From positions 248,001-312,000 of the forward strand of contig NZ_QPJV01000002.1 in assembly GCF_003337315.1 (NCBI RefSeq): a stretch of DNA of 64,000 nucleotides, in the 5' to 3' direction. A model generated the notes under the pieces. It did no database searches and had not been told where the DNA came from. It saw only the letters and a list, made by a program, of their open reading frames with translations. Source of the stretch: Vagococcus fluvialis. GTDB taxonomy: Bacteria > Bacillota > Bacilli > Lactobacillales > Vagococcaceae. The position numbers and the translations under genes are program-made. Position 1 is the first letter of the stretch. Each line of letters begins with the position of its first letter. Positions 35,361 through 45,073 of this stretch are shown here, piece by piece.

Positions 35361-35396
35361 ACAAGAGGAGAAACTTTAGACTCCTCTTGTTTTTTG
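35361..35396 (+). terminator. Terminator of the FNT gene
   Basis: ACAAGAGGAG / CTCCTCTTGT, perfect 10-base stem, then TTTTTTG. Confidence 0.92.
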
Positions 35397-35432
35397 TTAT
35401 ACTCAGACTAGTTAATTTAAGGAGGGGAAAAA

Positions 35433-36209
35433 ATGTCCCGAAAACTAATTGTTTTTGACATAGATGGCACCTTAATTACAGACGACCACATTCTCTTAGA
35501 GGAAACGCGTCAAGCCATTCAAACATTAAAACAAAAAGGCCATATGGTTATGGTAGCAACAGGTAGAAGTTTACCAATTGCAGTAGATGTATTAGAAGAA
35601 GCGGATATTCAAGATAGCATTTTAAGTAATGGAGCAGTAGCTTTTGTAGATGGGGATCAAATTTTTGGTAATGCTCTAGATGAAAAAGCGTTAGAAAAGC
35701 TCGTTAAAATCAGTGATGAAGAAAAAATTGATTTAGTATTTAATGGTTTAACAGAAACTAAAATGAGAAATGAAGATTTTCAAGCAGAAACTAAACTTGC
35801 TATGGAAAGTTTTGGCGAAGACATGCCAGAAATTGACCGTGATTTTCATAAAAGAGAACAAGTTTATCAAATAGTTGCTTTATTAAGTGAAGAAAAAATG
35901 CCTGCTTATGAAGGTAAGTTTCCTGAATTTCGTTTTGTTAGATGGCATGAATATGGAATTGATGTGTTACCAAATAATGGTTCTAAAGCAGAAACTCTAA
36001 AACACGTTGCGAACAAATATGGTTTTGAAAGAGAAGATATTGTTGCTTTTGGTGATGGAAACAATGACATGGAAATGCTTGCTTATGTTGGTGTAGGAAT
36101 TGCCATGGAAAATGCTAAGGAAGAACTAAAAGCTGTTAGTGATTTTGTCACATTGTCTAATAATGATGGCGGAATTTGCCATGGATTGAAAGAATACGGC
36201 TTAATATAA
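35433..36209 (+). CDS. Cof-type HAD-IIB sugar phosphatase
   Basis: 258 residues with the four HAD motifs: VFDIDGTLITDD (nucleophile Asp), VATGR, the Lys in NGSKAETLKHV, and FGDGNNDMEML. The cap is of type C2B. Such enzymes dephosphorylate sugar phosphates, FMN or related metabolites; the substrate is unknown. It has an AAGGAGGGG site and is monocistronic between two terminators. Confidence 0.88.
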   Translation: MSRKLIVFDIDGTLITDDHILLEETRQAIQTLKQKGHMVMVATGRSLPIAVDVLEEADIQDSILSNGAVAFVDGDQIFGNALDEKALEKLVKISDEEKIDLVFNGLTETKMRNEDFQAETKLAMESFGEDMPEIDRDFHKREQVYQIVALLSEEKMPAYEGKFPEFRFVRWHEYGIDVLPNNGSKAETLKHVANKYGFEREDIVAFGDGNNDMEMLAYVGVGIAMENAKEELKAVSDFVTLSNNDGGICHGLKEYGLI

Positions 36210-36210
36210 G

Positions 36211-36250
36211 AAAAAGGATTGTGACACAAGTGCGTCACAATCCTTTTTTA
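36211..36250 (+). terminator. Terminator of the HAD phosphatase gene
   Basis: AAAAAGGATTGTGAC / GTCACAATCCTTTTT, 15-base perfect stem. Confidence 0.93.
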
Positions 36251-36372
36251 CAAACTAAACGGTGTCACAGAAGTAGCTTCTTCGGAAATAAGCCGAAATT
36301 CACAAAAATTTGAAAAACAATTTTCGTGAGTTCCTTCTTATTTCTTGAAGCTGAACACTCCTGTCACAACCT
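36251..36372. repeat. Dispersed fold-back repeat, full-length copy
   Basis: About 122 bases that fold back on themselves: AGCTTC/GAAGCT, GAAATAAG/CTTATTTC, TTCAC/GTGAG and AAAATT/AATTTT nest in order. The outer ends read ACGGTGTCACAG and CTGTCACAACC. The left 25 bases recur, inverted and nearly exact, in the copy at 50691-50733, which lacks the middle. It lies between the HAD phosphatase and def terminator positions. Confidence 0.65.
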
Positions 36373-36378
36373 TTTATA

Positions 36379-36942
36379 TTAGCTTAATAATAAAACATCG
36401 TCTGGTGCATAGTTAGGATTTGTTTTATCAATGTGATCGTAGAACATGACACCATTAATATGGTCAATTTCATGTTGAACGACAATAGCAGCGTAGTTTC
36501 TTAAACGAATTTTATGAGATTCCCCGTCCTTATCAAAGTAAGAAATAGTCACTTTAGCATTTCTAACAACTAAGCCAGGAACGTGACGGTCTACAGATAG
36601 ACAGCCTTCTCCTTCTTCAATAGCCGCTTGTTGAACTGAGTGACTTAAAATTTTAGGGTTGTACATAACTGTACTTAGAAATGGCTCATCACTATCTTCT
36701 TCCATACTTGGAATTTCAATTGCGATAATTCGCTTAGAAATAGCAAGTTGGGGAGCGGCTAATCCAACGCCACCTCTTAAACCATATTTTTCAGCAAGCT
36801 CAGGGTCTTGACTATTTTTCAAAAATTCAGTCATTTTTTCCCCAAGTTCAATATCTTCTGCTACTAAAGGGAATGAAACTTCTTTTGCCACTTCTCTAAG
36901 TGCAGGATGTCCTTCACGAACGATGTCATCCATTGTAATCAT
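36379..36942 (-). CDS. def: Peptide deformylase
   Basis: 187 residues of the long Gram-positive (type 2) form. The three motifs [17 protein letters not shown] and [11 protein letters not shown] carry the metal-binding Cys and two His and the catalytic Glu. It removes the formyl group from new proteins. ATG 36942 has GGAAG nine bases upstream; an alternative ATG lies three codons in. No fmt gene is adjacent. Confidence 0.95.
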   Translation of the reverse strand: MITMDDIVREGHPALREVAKEVSFPLVAEDIELGEKMTEFLKNSQDPELAEKYGLRGGVGLAAPQLAISKRIIAIEIPSMEEDSDEPFLSTVMYNPKILSHSVQQAAIEEGEGCLSVDRHVPGLVVRNAKVTISYFDKDGESHKIRLRNYAAIVVQHEIDHINGVMFYDHIDKTNPNYAPDDVLLLS

Positions 36943-37068
36943 GAGTGGTTACTTCCTTTCTATATCTATTCACATTATTTTAGCATAGCTTTTCCTAATA
37001 AGTGTAATATTTGTTTCTTTAAAAGGAAAGAAATTTATTTTTTTAAGGGGAATGAGCGTCGAAAAATC

Positions 37069-37097
37069 TTGCTTTTAGTGTGAAAATCGTGTAAAGT
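37069..37097 (+). promoter_or_regulatory. Promoter of rpsO
   Basis: TTGCTT (37069-37074), 17 bases, TAAAGT (37092-37097). The roughly 100-base leader that follows (hairpin GTGTGATAAAACACAC) may hold an S15 autoregulatory element. Confidence 0.6.
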
Positions 37098-37198
37098 ACC
37101 ATTGTGTGATAAAACACACCATTTCCTACAACTAGGTTTTTTGAATCACCAACGAACTACTTAGTTATAGGGCAAAATAATATTAAGAGGTGAAAGAA

Positions 37199-37468
37199 AT
37201 GGCAATTACAAAAGAACGTAAAAACGAAATCATCAAAGAGTACGCTCGTCATGAAGGAGATACTGGTTCTCCAGAAGTACAAATTGCAGTATTAACAGCT
37301 GAAATTAATGCACTTAATGAGCATGCACAAGTACACAAAAAAGATCATCATTCATACCGTGGACTAATGAAAAAAATTGGTCACCGTCGTAACTTATTAG
37401 CTTACTTACGTAAAAATGATGTTCAAAGCTACCGTGAATTAATTAAGAGCTTAGGTTTACGTCGTTAA
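37199..37468 (+). CDS. rpsO: 30S ribosomal protein S15
   Basis: 89 residues, the standard length, with [20 protein letters not shown] and [20 protein letters not shown]. Primary 16S rRNA binder. ATG 37199 follows GAGGTGAAAG; the in-frame reading from 37190 includes that site. rpsO-pnp is the standard order. Confidence 0.97.
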   Translation: MAITKERKNEIIKEYARHEGDTGSPEVQIAVLTAEINALNEHAQVHKKDHHSYRGLMKKIGHRRNLLAYLRKNDVQSYRELIKSLGLRR

Positions 37469-37481
37469 TTTTTAAACATTT

Positions 37482-37520
37482 AAGAAAAGTGAGGTCTGGT
37501 TTGGATCTCGCTTTTCTTTT
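37482..37520 (+). terminator. Terminator of rpsO
   Basis: AAGAAAAGTGAG / CTCGCTTTTCTT stem with a short loop and TTTT tail. Confidence 0.8.
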
Positions 37521-37582
37521 AAAAAAATAGCGCACAATGAAGGTGACACTACTATACAAATGTGAGGGTTTTTCCTAAAATT

Positions 37583-37610
37583 TTGACATTTGTTTAGTAG
37601 AACTTATCAT
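37583..37610 (+). promoter_or_regulatory. Promoter of pnp
   Basis: TTGACA (37583-37588), 16 bases, TATCAT (37605-37610), 25 bases before the start codon. Confidence 0.7.
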
Positions 37611-37635
37611 TTGTGTGACATAAGGAGATTATAAA

Positions 37636-39768
37636 ATGTTAAATTCTGAAAAAAGAGTTTTTGAAACAACTTGGGGCGGACGTCCTTTATCAGTTGAAAT
37701 TGGTCAACTAGCTAAACAAGCAAATGGTGCTATTTTAGTAAGATATGGTGACACAGTTGTTTTATCAGCAGCAGTGGCTTCAAAACAAGCAAAAGATGTG
37801 GATTTCTTCCCATTAACAGTAAACTACGATGAAAAAATGTATGCTGTAGGTAAAGTACCAGGTGGATTCATTAAACGTGAAGCTCGACCAAGTGAAAATG
37901 CAACATTAACTGCTCGTTTAATCGACCGTCCAATTCGTCCAATGTTTGCCGAAGGTTTCAGAAATGAAGTTCAAATCACAAACGTTGTTATGAGTGTGGA
38001 ACAAGATTGTCAACCAGAAATGGCTGCAATGTTAGGTTCTTCATTAGCTTTATGTGTATCAGATATTCCTTTCAATGGACCAATTGCTGGTGTTGATGTT
38101 GGTCGTGTTAATGGTGAATACATTATTAACCCAACAATTGAGCAATTAGAATCATCAGATATTGAATTAACAGTAGCTGGTACTAAAGATGCCATTAACA
38201 TGGTAGAAAGTGGTGCTAAAGAAGTATCTGAGGAAGATATGTTAGGAGCACTTTTATTCGGTCATGCTGAAATTAAACGTCTAGTAGCTTTCCAAGAAGA
38301 AATTGCTAATGAAATTGGCAAAGAAAAAATGGAAATCTCACTATTACAAGTTGACGCTGACTTAGAAAAAGAAATCAATGATACTTATCAAGCTCGTATG
38401 GTTGAAGCGATTCAAACAGAAGAAAAGTTAGCTCGTGAAGATAACATTGATGCTTTAAAAGAAGAAATCAAAGCGTTCTACGAAGAAAAATTTGCAGAAG
38501 ATGAAGAATTAGCTAAGTGGATGAAAGAAGTTCGTCAAATCTTAGAAGACATGGAAAAAAATGAAGTACGTCGTTTAATTACAATTGATAAAGTACGTCC
38601 AGATGGTCGTAAAATCGATGAAATTAGACCTTTAGCTTCTGAAACAGGTATTTTACCACGTGTTCATGGTTCTGGACTATTCACTCGTGGACAAACTCAA
38701 GCTTTAACTACTTGTACTTTAGCACCCCTTGGTGAACATCAAATTATTGATGGTTTAGGAGTAGAAGAAAGTAAGAGATTTATCCATCACTATAACTTCC
38801 CTCAATTCTCAGTTGGTTCAACTGGACCTAGTCGTGGACCAGGTCGTCGTGAAATTGGTCACGGTGCTTTAGGGGAAAGAGCATTAGCTCAAGTTATTCC
38901 AAGTGAAGAAGATTTCCCATACATGATTCGTTTAGTATCAGAAGTATTAGAGTCAAATGGTTCATCATCACAAGCAAGTATTTGTGGTGGAACACTAGCT
39001 TTAATGCATGCAGGTGTGCCAATTAAAGCACCAGTTGCAGGTATTGCAATGGGACTTGTTATGGATGATGATAACTACACAATTTTAACAGATATCCAAG
39101 GTATGGAAGACCACTTAGGAGACATGGACTTTAAAGTGGCTGGTACTGCAGCAGGTATTACTGCTCTTCAAATGGATATTAAAATTGAAGGAATCACAGA
39201 ACAAATCCTAACAGAAGCTTTAGCTCAAGCTAAAAAAGCACGTATGGAAATCTTAGCCAACTTAACAGCAACAATTGCTGAACCAAATAAAGAGTTAAGC
39301 CCATATGCACCTAAGATTGAAATGATCCAAATTAAACCAGATAAGATTAAAACAGTTATTGGTAAAGGCGGAGAAACAATCAATAAGATTATTGAAGAAA
39401 CTGAAGTTAAGATTGATATTGATCAAGAAGGTAATGTAAGTATTGCTCATTCAGATCAAGAGAAGATTAACCGTGCTATCGAAATTATTAAAGAATTAGT
39501 TCGCGAAGTAGAACTTGGTGAAGTTTACTTAGCTAAAGTAGTTCGTATTGAAAAATTCGGAGCTTTCGTTAACTTATTTGGTAATAAAGATGCCTTAGTT
39601 CATATCTCTCAATTAGCTCACGAAAGAGTAGCTAAAGTAGAAGATGTTCTTAAGATGGGTGACGAAATTTTAGTTAAAGTAACTGAAATCGACAAACAAG
39701 GACGCGTTAATGCTTCTCGTAAAGTCATGATTGAAAAACCAAAAGAAGAAAAAACTGAAGAAAAATAA
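37636..39768 (+). CDS. pnp: Polyribonucleotide nucleotidyltransferase (PNPase)
   Basis: 710 residues: two RNase PH domains (about 1-230 and 310-550) with a helical linker, then KH ([17 protein letters not shown]) and S1 ([21 protein letters not shown]) domains. The FFRR-like and phosphate-site segments are seen in the second PH domain ([17 protein letters not shown]). It degrades RNA 3'-5' with phosphate in the cytoplasm. Own promoter and terminator. Confidence 0.97.
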   Translation: MLNSEKRVFETTWGGRPLSVEIGQLAKQANGAILVRYGDTVVLSAAVASKQAKDVDFFPLTVNYDEKMYAVGKVPGGFIKREARPSENATLTARLIDRPIRPMFAEGFRNEVQITNVVMSVEQDCQPEMAAMLGSSLALCVSDIPFNGPIAGVDVGRVNGEYIINPTIEQLESSDIELTVAGTKDAINMVESGAKEVSEEDMLGALLFGHAEIKRLVAFQEEIANEIGKEKMEISLLQVDADLEKEINDTYQARMVEAIQTEEKLAREDNIDALKEEIKAFYEEKFAEDEELAKWMKEVRQILEDMEKNEVRRLITIDKVRPDGRKIDEIRPLASETGILPRVHGSGLFTRGQTQALTTCTLAPLGEHQIIDGLGVEESKRFIHHYNFPQFSVGSTGPSRGPGRREIGHGALGERALAQVIPSEEDFPYMIRLVSEVLESNGSSSQASICGGTLALMHAGVPIKAPVAGIAMGLVMDDDNYTILTDIQGMEDHLGDMDFKVAGTAAGITALQMDIKIEGITEQILTEALAQAKKARMEILANLTATIAEPNKELSPYAPKIEMIQIKPDKIKTVIGKGGETINKIIEETEVKIDIDQEGNVSIAHSDQEKINRAIEIIKELVREVELGEVYLAKVVRIEKFGAFVNLFGNKDALVHISQLAHERVAKVEDVLKMGDEILVKVTEIDKQGRVNASRKVMIEKPKEEKTEEK

Positions 39769-39774
39769 TAACCA

Positions 39775-39813
39775 TAAAGCAGTGTAAGTATTAATACTTA
39801 CATTGCTTTTTTG
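39775..39813 (+). terminator. Terminator of pnp
   Basis: AAAGCAGTGTAAGTAT / ATACTTACATTGCTTT stem with one mismatch, then T-run. Confidence 0.9.
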
Positions 39814-39910
39814 TACAACTTTCAAAAAATATTTATATTAGTAGGAGATAGCTCTGTAAAAATGTATACTCAATGTGAATAATCTAAAAAGAAAGGCTAA
39901 GGAGCACAAA

Positions 39911-40794
39911 ATGAAATTAGTGATTGATATTGGTGGAACAAGTATTAAGTATACTCTGTGTGAAAACGGGGTTCTTAGTGAAATAAAGCAAGTTTCTTCT
40001 CCAAAATATTGGAAAGAGAGGTAAAAATTTTCAAAAATATGGCTATAGACTATAAGAATAGTTTTAACAAAATTGTATCTGCAAATATCAGTGTACCTGA
40101 TATAGCAAATAATCAAACAGGTAGTAGAATTGATGGAGCTAGTTCTCTTCATTATTTACATGAAATTGAATTTATTAACACCTTAGAAAAAATATTCAAT
40201 AAGTCGATTTATTTTGAAAATGATGCCAATTGCGCCAGTTTAGCTGAACTTCATTTTGGTGCTGGGAAAAATCATCAAGACATGTTGTTTTTAGTTATTG
40301 GAACAGGTATTGGCGGAACGGTTATCTATAACCGAAAAATTAAACGAGGAGCTCATGATTTTGCTGGTGAATTTGGTATGATGTTAGTAGATGGTAGGCA
40401 TGAGTGGGCTGTACTTGGTTCTGCTGTTCATATGGCTAGAAAGGTTTCAAAAGAGATTGGGTGGGAAGTAACAGGCGAAGAAGTTTTTACCTTAGCTAAA
40501 GAAGGAAACACTATTGCTAAAAAAGCAGTGGAAGAATTGTATTTTTATAACGCCTTAGGTATCTATAATCTACAATATATTCTAGATCCAGAAGTCATTA
40601 TTATTGGTGGAGGGATTTCCAAACATCCTGATTTGATTAAGGAAATTAATTTGAAATTAAAAGAAATTATGAGCTTTGGTCAACGTTCTCCATTAATACA
40701 TGAATTACATGTTTGTGAGTATGGAAATGATGCCAATTTAATTGGTGCTTCAATGATAGATGAAAATTATGGGGGTATTGTTAAATTTGACTAA
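39911..40794 (+). pseudogene. ROK family sugar kinase, broken by a one-base frameshift
   Basis: ATG 39911 has AAGGAG upstream and opens the ROK phosphate-binding motif VIDIGGTSIKY, but the frame ends at TAA 40022. Coding continues in the next frame from about 40009 with ISVPDIANNQTG, ENDANCASLAELHFGAG, VIGTGIGGTVI and IIIGGGISKHP. Adding one G at TATTGG (40008-40012) gives one protein of about 294 residues. The Cys-rich zinc motif of many ROK kinases is absent. It would phosphorylate a sugar released by the neighbouring glycosidases. Immediately upstream of GH20. Confidence 0.8.
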
Positions 40795-40936
40795 TACTAT
40801 AATAAAAGTAGCAATACTTCTTGATAAGAGATAGTCTTTTAGATAAATTAATGAAAGATAATAAAAAAGAATTATAATATAAATATTAATTTTAACAAAA
40901 ATAGTGTTATTGAAAATGGAGGCTTTGAGAAAACTG

Positions 40937-42283
40937 ATGACTCAAACAATTAAAACAATTCAAGTTGAAACAACTAGTCAGCTAAAAACAGCAAAAGCAT
41001 TAAAAAAAATAGCAACAAGGTTATTTAATCATGATGTTGCTATTACTTTTGAAACTGGGGATTTTGTGTTAAAACAAAACAGTTCGGTTCAAGGAATGAT
41101 TTCTTATAATGAAAAACTTATTGTAACAGCTAATTCAGAGGCTAATCTACTAGCTGTCGGCACACAAGCACTACTACGCTTTTTTACAAAAGAGCTTGCA
41201 GTAGGAGATACAGTAGTTACTTATGAGCAAGAGCAACGTATCTTAATGATTGATATTGGTAGAAAATATTTTTCAAAAGATATCTTATTCAAATTTGTTG
41301 AAAGTGCAAGCTTAGCTCAATTTAATTATTTACAACTTCATTTTTCTGAGAACGAAGGTTTTCGAATTGAATCCGAAGCAGCTCCTGAAATTATGTCGGA
41401 TAACTATTTAACAAAGGATGAAATCAGAGAGGTGATTCTTTATGCAGAAATTTTTGGTATCGAAATCATTCCGGATTTTGACTCTCCAGGGCATTTAAAA
41501 CAAATTTTAAAAAATCGTCCTGAATGGCAATTAAGAAAAAAAACAGAAGAGGGAGAGTTAGAAAGACATCCTTCAGCTCTAAATATAGTGGATCAAGAAG
41601 CAGTTTTATTTATTGAAGCTCTTTATAAAGAATATGCTGAATTATTCAGTAGAAGTCGCTATTTCCATATTGGTGGCGATGAATTTGTTGATTTTGACGA
41701 AATAGATGCGTACCCAGATCTTAAAGAAGCAGCAGTTGCTATGTTTGGCAAAAACGGGACTGCAATGGATTATTTTATTTATTACGTTAATCAGTTAGCC
41801 GAAAAAGTAAGTAGCTGGGGATTTATTTCGCGTGTTTGGAATGACGGTTTTTTCCGTCTTAATCGCCAGGAACTAGTTAAGTTATCTGAAAAAGTAGAGA
41901 TTACTTATTGGACTAAATGGAATCAAAATATGGCTCCTGTTGAAACCTTTGCTGAAAAAGACTATACAGTCATTAATTTCAATGACAATTATTTCTACTA
42001 TGTTTTAGGGGAAGCAGCAGGCTACACTTATCCAACTTATGAGAAAATTATCAAAGATTGGACACCAGAAATGTACCCTCAATCTCAAAAAGTAACTGAG
42101 TTAACTAATCAATTTCCAGGAGTGGCATTGGCTATTTGGAGCGATATTCCAAGTGCTCAAGATGAGGTAACTGTGTGGGAAAGTGTGACACCATTGTTAT
42201 TAGCAGTGAGTCAAAAAGAAAGTTCAACTTTTATGGACGAAGAAACAGTGAAGCAAGTTTTAACCACATATTTCAAAAAATAA
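40937..42283 (+). CDS. Cytoplasmic beta-N-acetylhexosaminidase, GH20
   Basis: About 448 residues with a GH20b-like N-terminal domain and the catalytic barrel. MIDIGRKYFSKDIL and FNYLQLHFSEN open the barrel, IIPDFDSPGHLK follows, and the catalytic Asp-Glu pair lies in YFHIGGDEFVDF. No signal peptide, so it acts on imported beta-GlcNAc-terminated sugars, like the intracellular GH20C of Streptococcus pneumoniae. Start is uncertain: GGAGG at 40918-40922 fits ATG 40937 loosely; an upstream frame from 40904 is open but overlaps the SD. Confidence 0.85.
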   Translation: MTQTIKTIQVETTSQLKTAKALKKIATRLFNHDVAITFETGDFVLKQNSSVQGMISYNEKLIVTANSEANLLAVGTQALLRFFTKELAVGDTVVTYEQEQRILMIDIGRKYFSKDILFKFVESASLAQFNYLQLHFSENEGFRIESEAAPEIMSDNYLTKDEIREVILYAEIFGIEIIPDFDSPGHLKQILKNRPEWQLRKKTEEGELERHPSALNIVDQEAVLFIEALYKEYAELFSRSRYFHIGGDEFVDFDEIDAYPDLKEAAVAMFGKNGTAMDYFIYYVNQLAEKVSSWGFISRVWNDGFFRLNRQELVKLSEKVEITYWTKWNQNMAPVETFAEKDYTVINFNDNYFYYVLGEAAGYTYPTYEKIIKDWTPEMYPQSQKVTELTNQFPGVALAIWSDIPSAQDEVTVWESVTPLLLAVSQKESSTFMDEETVKQVLTTYFKK

Positions 42284-42323
42284 AAATCCTGAGACATTGA
42301 AAAATATGTCTCAGGATTTTTTT
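42283..42323 (+). terminator. Terminator of GH20 gene
   Basis: AAAATCCTGAGACA / TGTCTCAGGATTTT with a ten-base loop and T-run. Confidence 0.92.
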
Positions 42324-42326
42324 ATT

Positions 42327-42374
42327 AACTAAATGTTGTCACTGAAGTTGAACACTTCAGTGACAATCTCTTTT
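42327..42374. repeat. Diverged short copy of the fold-back repeat; terminator-like
   Basis: AACTAAATGTTGTCACTGAAG at the left resembles AACTAAACGGTGTCACAGAAG at 36254. TTGTCACTGAAGT / ACTTCAGTGACAA (42336-42348 and 42354-42366) is a perfect 13-base stem with loop TGAAC. On the minus strand it can end GH38 transcription. Confidence 0.6.
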
Positions 42375-45059
42375 TTATTTACTCCAAATAGTTGTATGAA
42401 TTTCTGCAGGGGTTAATGTATTTGTAAATTCTTTATCAGAAACCTCTTCAATAAGTGTCCCACGAATTCCTTTGTAATTAGGAACTTCAATAGAAAGACT
42501 TGATGACGTTTCATTTGATAAGTTAAACCCACGTAAAACAATATTCAGTTCATGTTCTTTGCGTTTGAAAGCAGTCATTAAAAATTGATCAGACTCAATA
42601 GTAGCAAATTGTTGAGTTGTATTTAATTCACCTTCATGAATACTTGTTTGTTTCACTGAGAACGGAATTTGGAAAGCTTGTCCATCTTTAAATGAATCAA
42701 ATTTATCATCATCTGTATGGAAAGCAACAGCAAATTCAATTGTGTTTTCGCCAATGCATTGTGCTTCAGGAGTTGGGAAGTAACCCCAATCACCAAGCTC
42801 ACCTGTACTTCTTAAAATAGTTAAGGCAATTGTATTTTGATCATTTAAAATTTCATACTCATTAATACCAAAGTTTGAAACTGTTACACCTTTATTTTCA
42901 TCTTGTACGTTAACAAATGAATGTTGATGTTGTGGGTTTGTAGGATTTGTCCAAGAGCTACTTACAGCATTAGGACGTTCAATCACTTCAAAAATACTTT
43001 CAGCATAATGTTTATCCGTTTCAATTCCTGTTGGGAAAAGAACACGTAAACGGTGGTTTTCACTTTGGTTATTGTAATAAGTAGCAAATTTAAGTTGCTC
43101 ACTATTTTTTTCAAGAGTAATAGTTGTTTCCATAACAAATGGAATTAATTCTGAGCTACGTCCAGCATTTCTTTGACGCATTTCTAAAACAGCTTTCATT
43201 TCTTCTTGAAGTAATTCTTCAGCAGCATGAGGAATCATCATTGTTTGTTTTAAGATAATTTCAGCAATTAAAGAATTGTTTGTTTTAACTTCAATCTCAT
43301 AAGGGTACTCATGAGCAAAAATTGGTGTATCATTTTTTGGTTGTTTGAAAATATACTCATTAGCAATATCACCAACGTTTTCGAATGTTAACATATTGTC
43401 GTAAGTGACATCATTTTTCTTATCAGTAATAGAAAGACGACCATCTTCAGAGATAACAGCCTTAATGACTTTATTTTCTAAAGTTTGACTAGCTTCATCA
43501 TAGATTGGTAAATCATTAAATTTAGGAGCGTCTCCTTCAATTAAAGCAAACCCTTTCCATGAAAGACCAGCCATCTTATCTAAGTGTAGTCGAACTTTAA
43601 CGTAAGTAGCCATAAATGGAATTCTAAAGGCATCTTTTGGAAGGTCGTAACCAAATGTTGTTTCAACATCAAGAACTTCTACTTCAACAGGATTACCGTT
43701 TTCATCAACTACGTTAAATGATGGTTTTTCTTCATCTTTCAATGAGTAGAATAATTCGCCAGGAGAACCTTCGCTAAATGGTTTACGTTTCCACTCAATC
43801 ATTGTCTCAACGTAGCCAGTTTTATTTTGACCAGTAGTATTCACAACAACGAAAGGTTTACTTCCTTCTGGGAATTTACTTGTATCAATCGCATTAGTTA
43901 AGGTTTCTAAAGCTTCATTCGCTAAGAATTTACCAACTTCATGAGATTTTAAGTAACGAGTCATCATTTCTTGGTGAACTTCATCGACACTACAGCCACA
44001 AATACTATCATGTGGATGGTTTTGCATAAGTAGTTTCCACGCATAACGTAATTGATCATGTGGGTATTCACCAGTGATTTCAGCAGCCATAGTAGCTAAA
44101 GGCTCTGTAATATTTTCTAACTGACGAGATACTTCAGTATTACGTTGTTTTAAGTAAATACGAGAAGAAGAACAGTTAGCTAAAGTATACCAACCATCAG
44201 TTTCTTGAGAAGTCAGTTCTCCCTCAACAGTGTTTAAATCTTTAGGTAAATCAGCTTTAACAGCGTTAATGTAGTCTTCAAAATTACTGTGTAAAAATTC
44301 ATAATCAGGATATAACTCATTAGCTAATTTTATCGCATCAGTTACATCTTTTTGTAGTGGTTGATGGTCACAACCATTCATCATTAATAAATGATTAGTT
44401 GAAGCAAATTGTTCAGCATCAGCTAATTTAGTATCCCAAAATTTAATAGCAGCTTCTTTTTCAGCTGGAATTTCGTTTCCGTTACTGTACCAGTTAGCAA
44501 ATAAAATCCCTAAAACTTTAGATTTATCAGAGCCTTCCCACCACATTTCAGAATATTGAGAGGTATATTTTTCATCATTGATAACCACGTTATTAAAGCC
44601 AGTTGGTTTAACCCCGCGACCGTAAGCAGTTACATCTAAACCACCTTCAAGCATCATTTGTGGTGCTTGTCCCATGTTACCAAATGTATCAGGGAAGTAA
44701 CCTAATTTAACAGGAGCTCCCCATTTTCTACTTTCTTCAAGTCCAACTAACATGTTACGAGTATTAGATTCAGAACTTGTTAAGAAATCATCTTGTAAAA
44801 TATAGAAAGGTCCAATTTTTAGTTTACCTTCTGTGATAGCTTTTTGAAGAGCTTCTCTTTTATTTGGACGAACTTCTAAATAGTCATCTAAACTAATCGT
44901 TTGACCATCTAAGTGGAAACTATTAAAGTCAGGATTTGTTTCAAATTGTTCTAATAAATCATCAATCAATGTAATTAAACGCATATGATGTTGCTCGTAA
45001 GGCATGTACCATTCACGGTCCCAGTGACTGTGAGAAATAATATAAACTTTTTTCTTCAT
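42375..45059 (-). CDS. Alpha-mannosidase, GH38
   Basis: 894 residues. N-terminal catalytic domain with zinc site HSHWDREWYMPYEQHH, nucleophile-containing GYFPDTFGNMGQAPQMM and the zinc-binding NHPHDSICGCSVDEVH. The helical middle and large beta C-terminal domains follow. No signal peptide: cytoplasmic, removing alpha-linked mannose (alpha-1,3 in the pneumococcal homologue). Start ATG 45059 has AAAGGAAA. The gene lies 14 bases after GH125 in the same operon. Confidence 0.93.
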   Translation of the reverse strand: MKKKVYIISHSHWDREWYMPYEQHHMRLITLIDDLLEQFETNPDFNSFHLDGQTISLDDYLEVRPNKREALQKAITEGKLKIGPFYILQDDFLTSSESNTRNMLVGLEESRKWGAPVKLGYFPDTFGNMGQAPQMMLEGGLDVTAYGRGVKPTGFNNVVINDEKYTSQYSEMWWEGSDKSKVLGILFANWYSNGNEIPAEKEAAIKFWDTKLADAEQFASTNHLLMMNGCDHQPLQKDVTDAIKLANELYPDYEFLHSNFEDYINAVKADLPKDLNTVEGELTSQETDGWYTLANCSSSRIYLKQRNTEVSRQLENITEPLATMAAEITGEYPHDQLRYAWKLLMQNHPHDSICGCSVDEVHQEMMTRYLKSHEVGKFLANEALETLTNAIDTSKFPEGSKPFVVVNTTGQNKTGYVETMIEWKRKPFSEGSPGELFYSLKDEEKPSFNVVDENGNPVEVEVLDVETTFGYDLPKDAFRIPFMATYVKVRLHLDKMAGLSWKGFALIEGDAPKFNDLPIYDEASQTLENKVIKAVISEDGRLSITDKKNDVTYDNMLTFENVGDIANEYIFKQPKNDTPIFAHEYPYEIEVKTNNSLIAEIILKQTMMIPHAAEELLQEEMKAVLEMRQRNAGRSSELIPFVMETTITLEKNSEQLKFATYYNNQSENHRLRVLFPTGIETDKHYAESIFEVIERPNAVSSSWTNPTNPQHQHSFVNVQDENKGVTVSNFGINEYEILNDQNTIALTILRSTGELGDWGYFPTPEAQCIGENTIEFAVAFHTDDDKFDSFKDGQAFQIPFSVKQTSIHEGELNTTQQFATIESDQFLMTAFKRKEHELNIVLRGFNLSNETSSSLSIEVPNYKGIRGTLIEEVSDKEFTNTLTPAEIHTTIWSK

Positions 45060-45073
45060 GTTAAATTTCCTTT

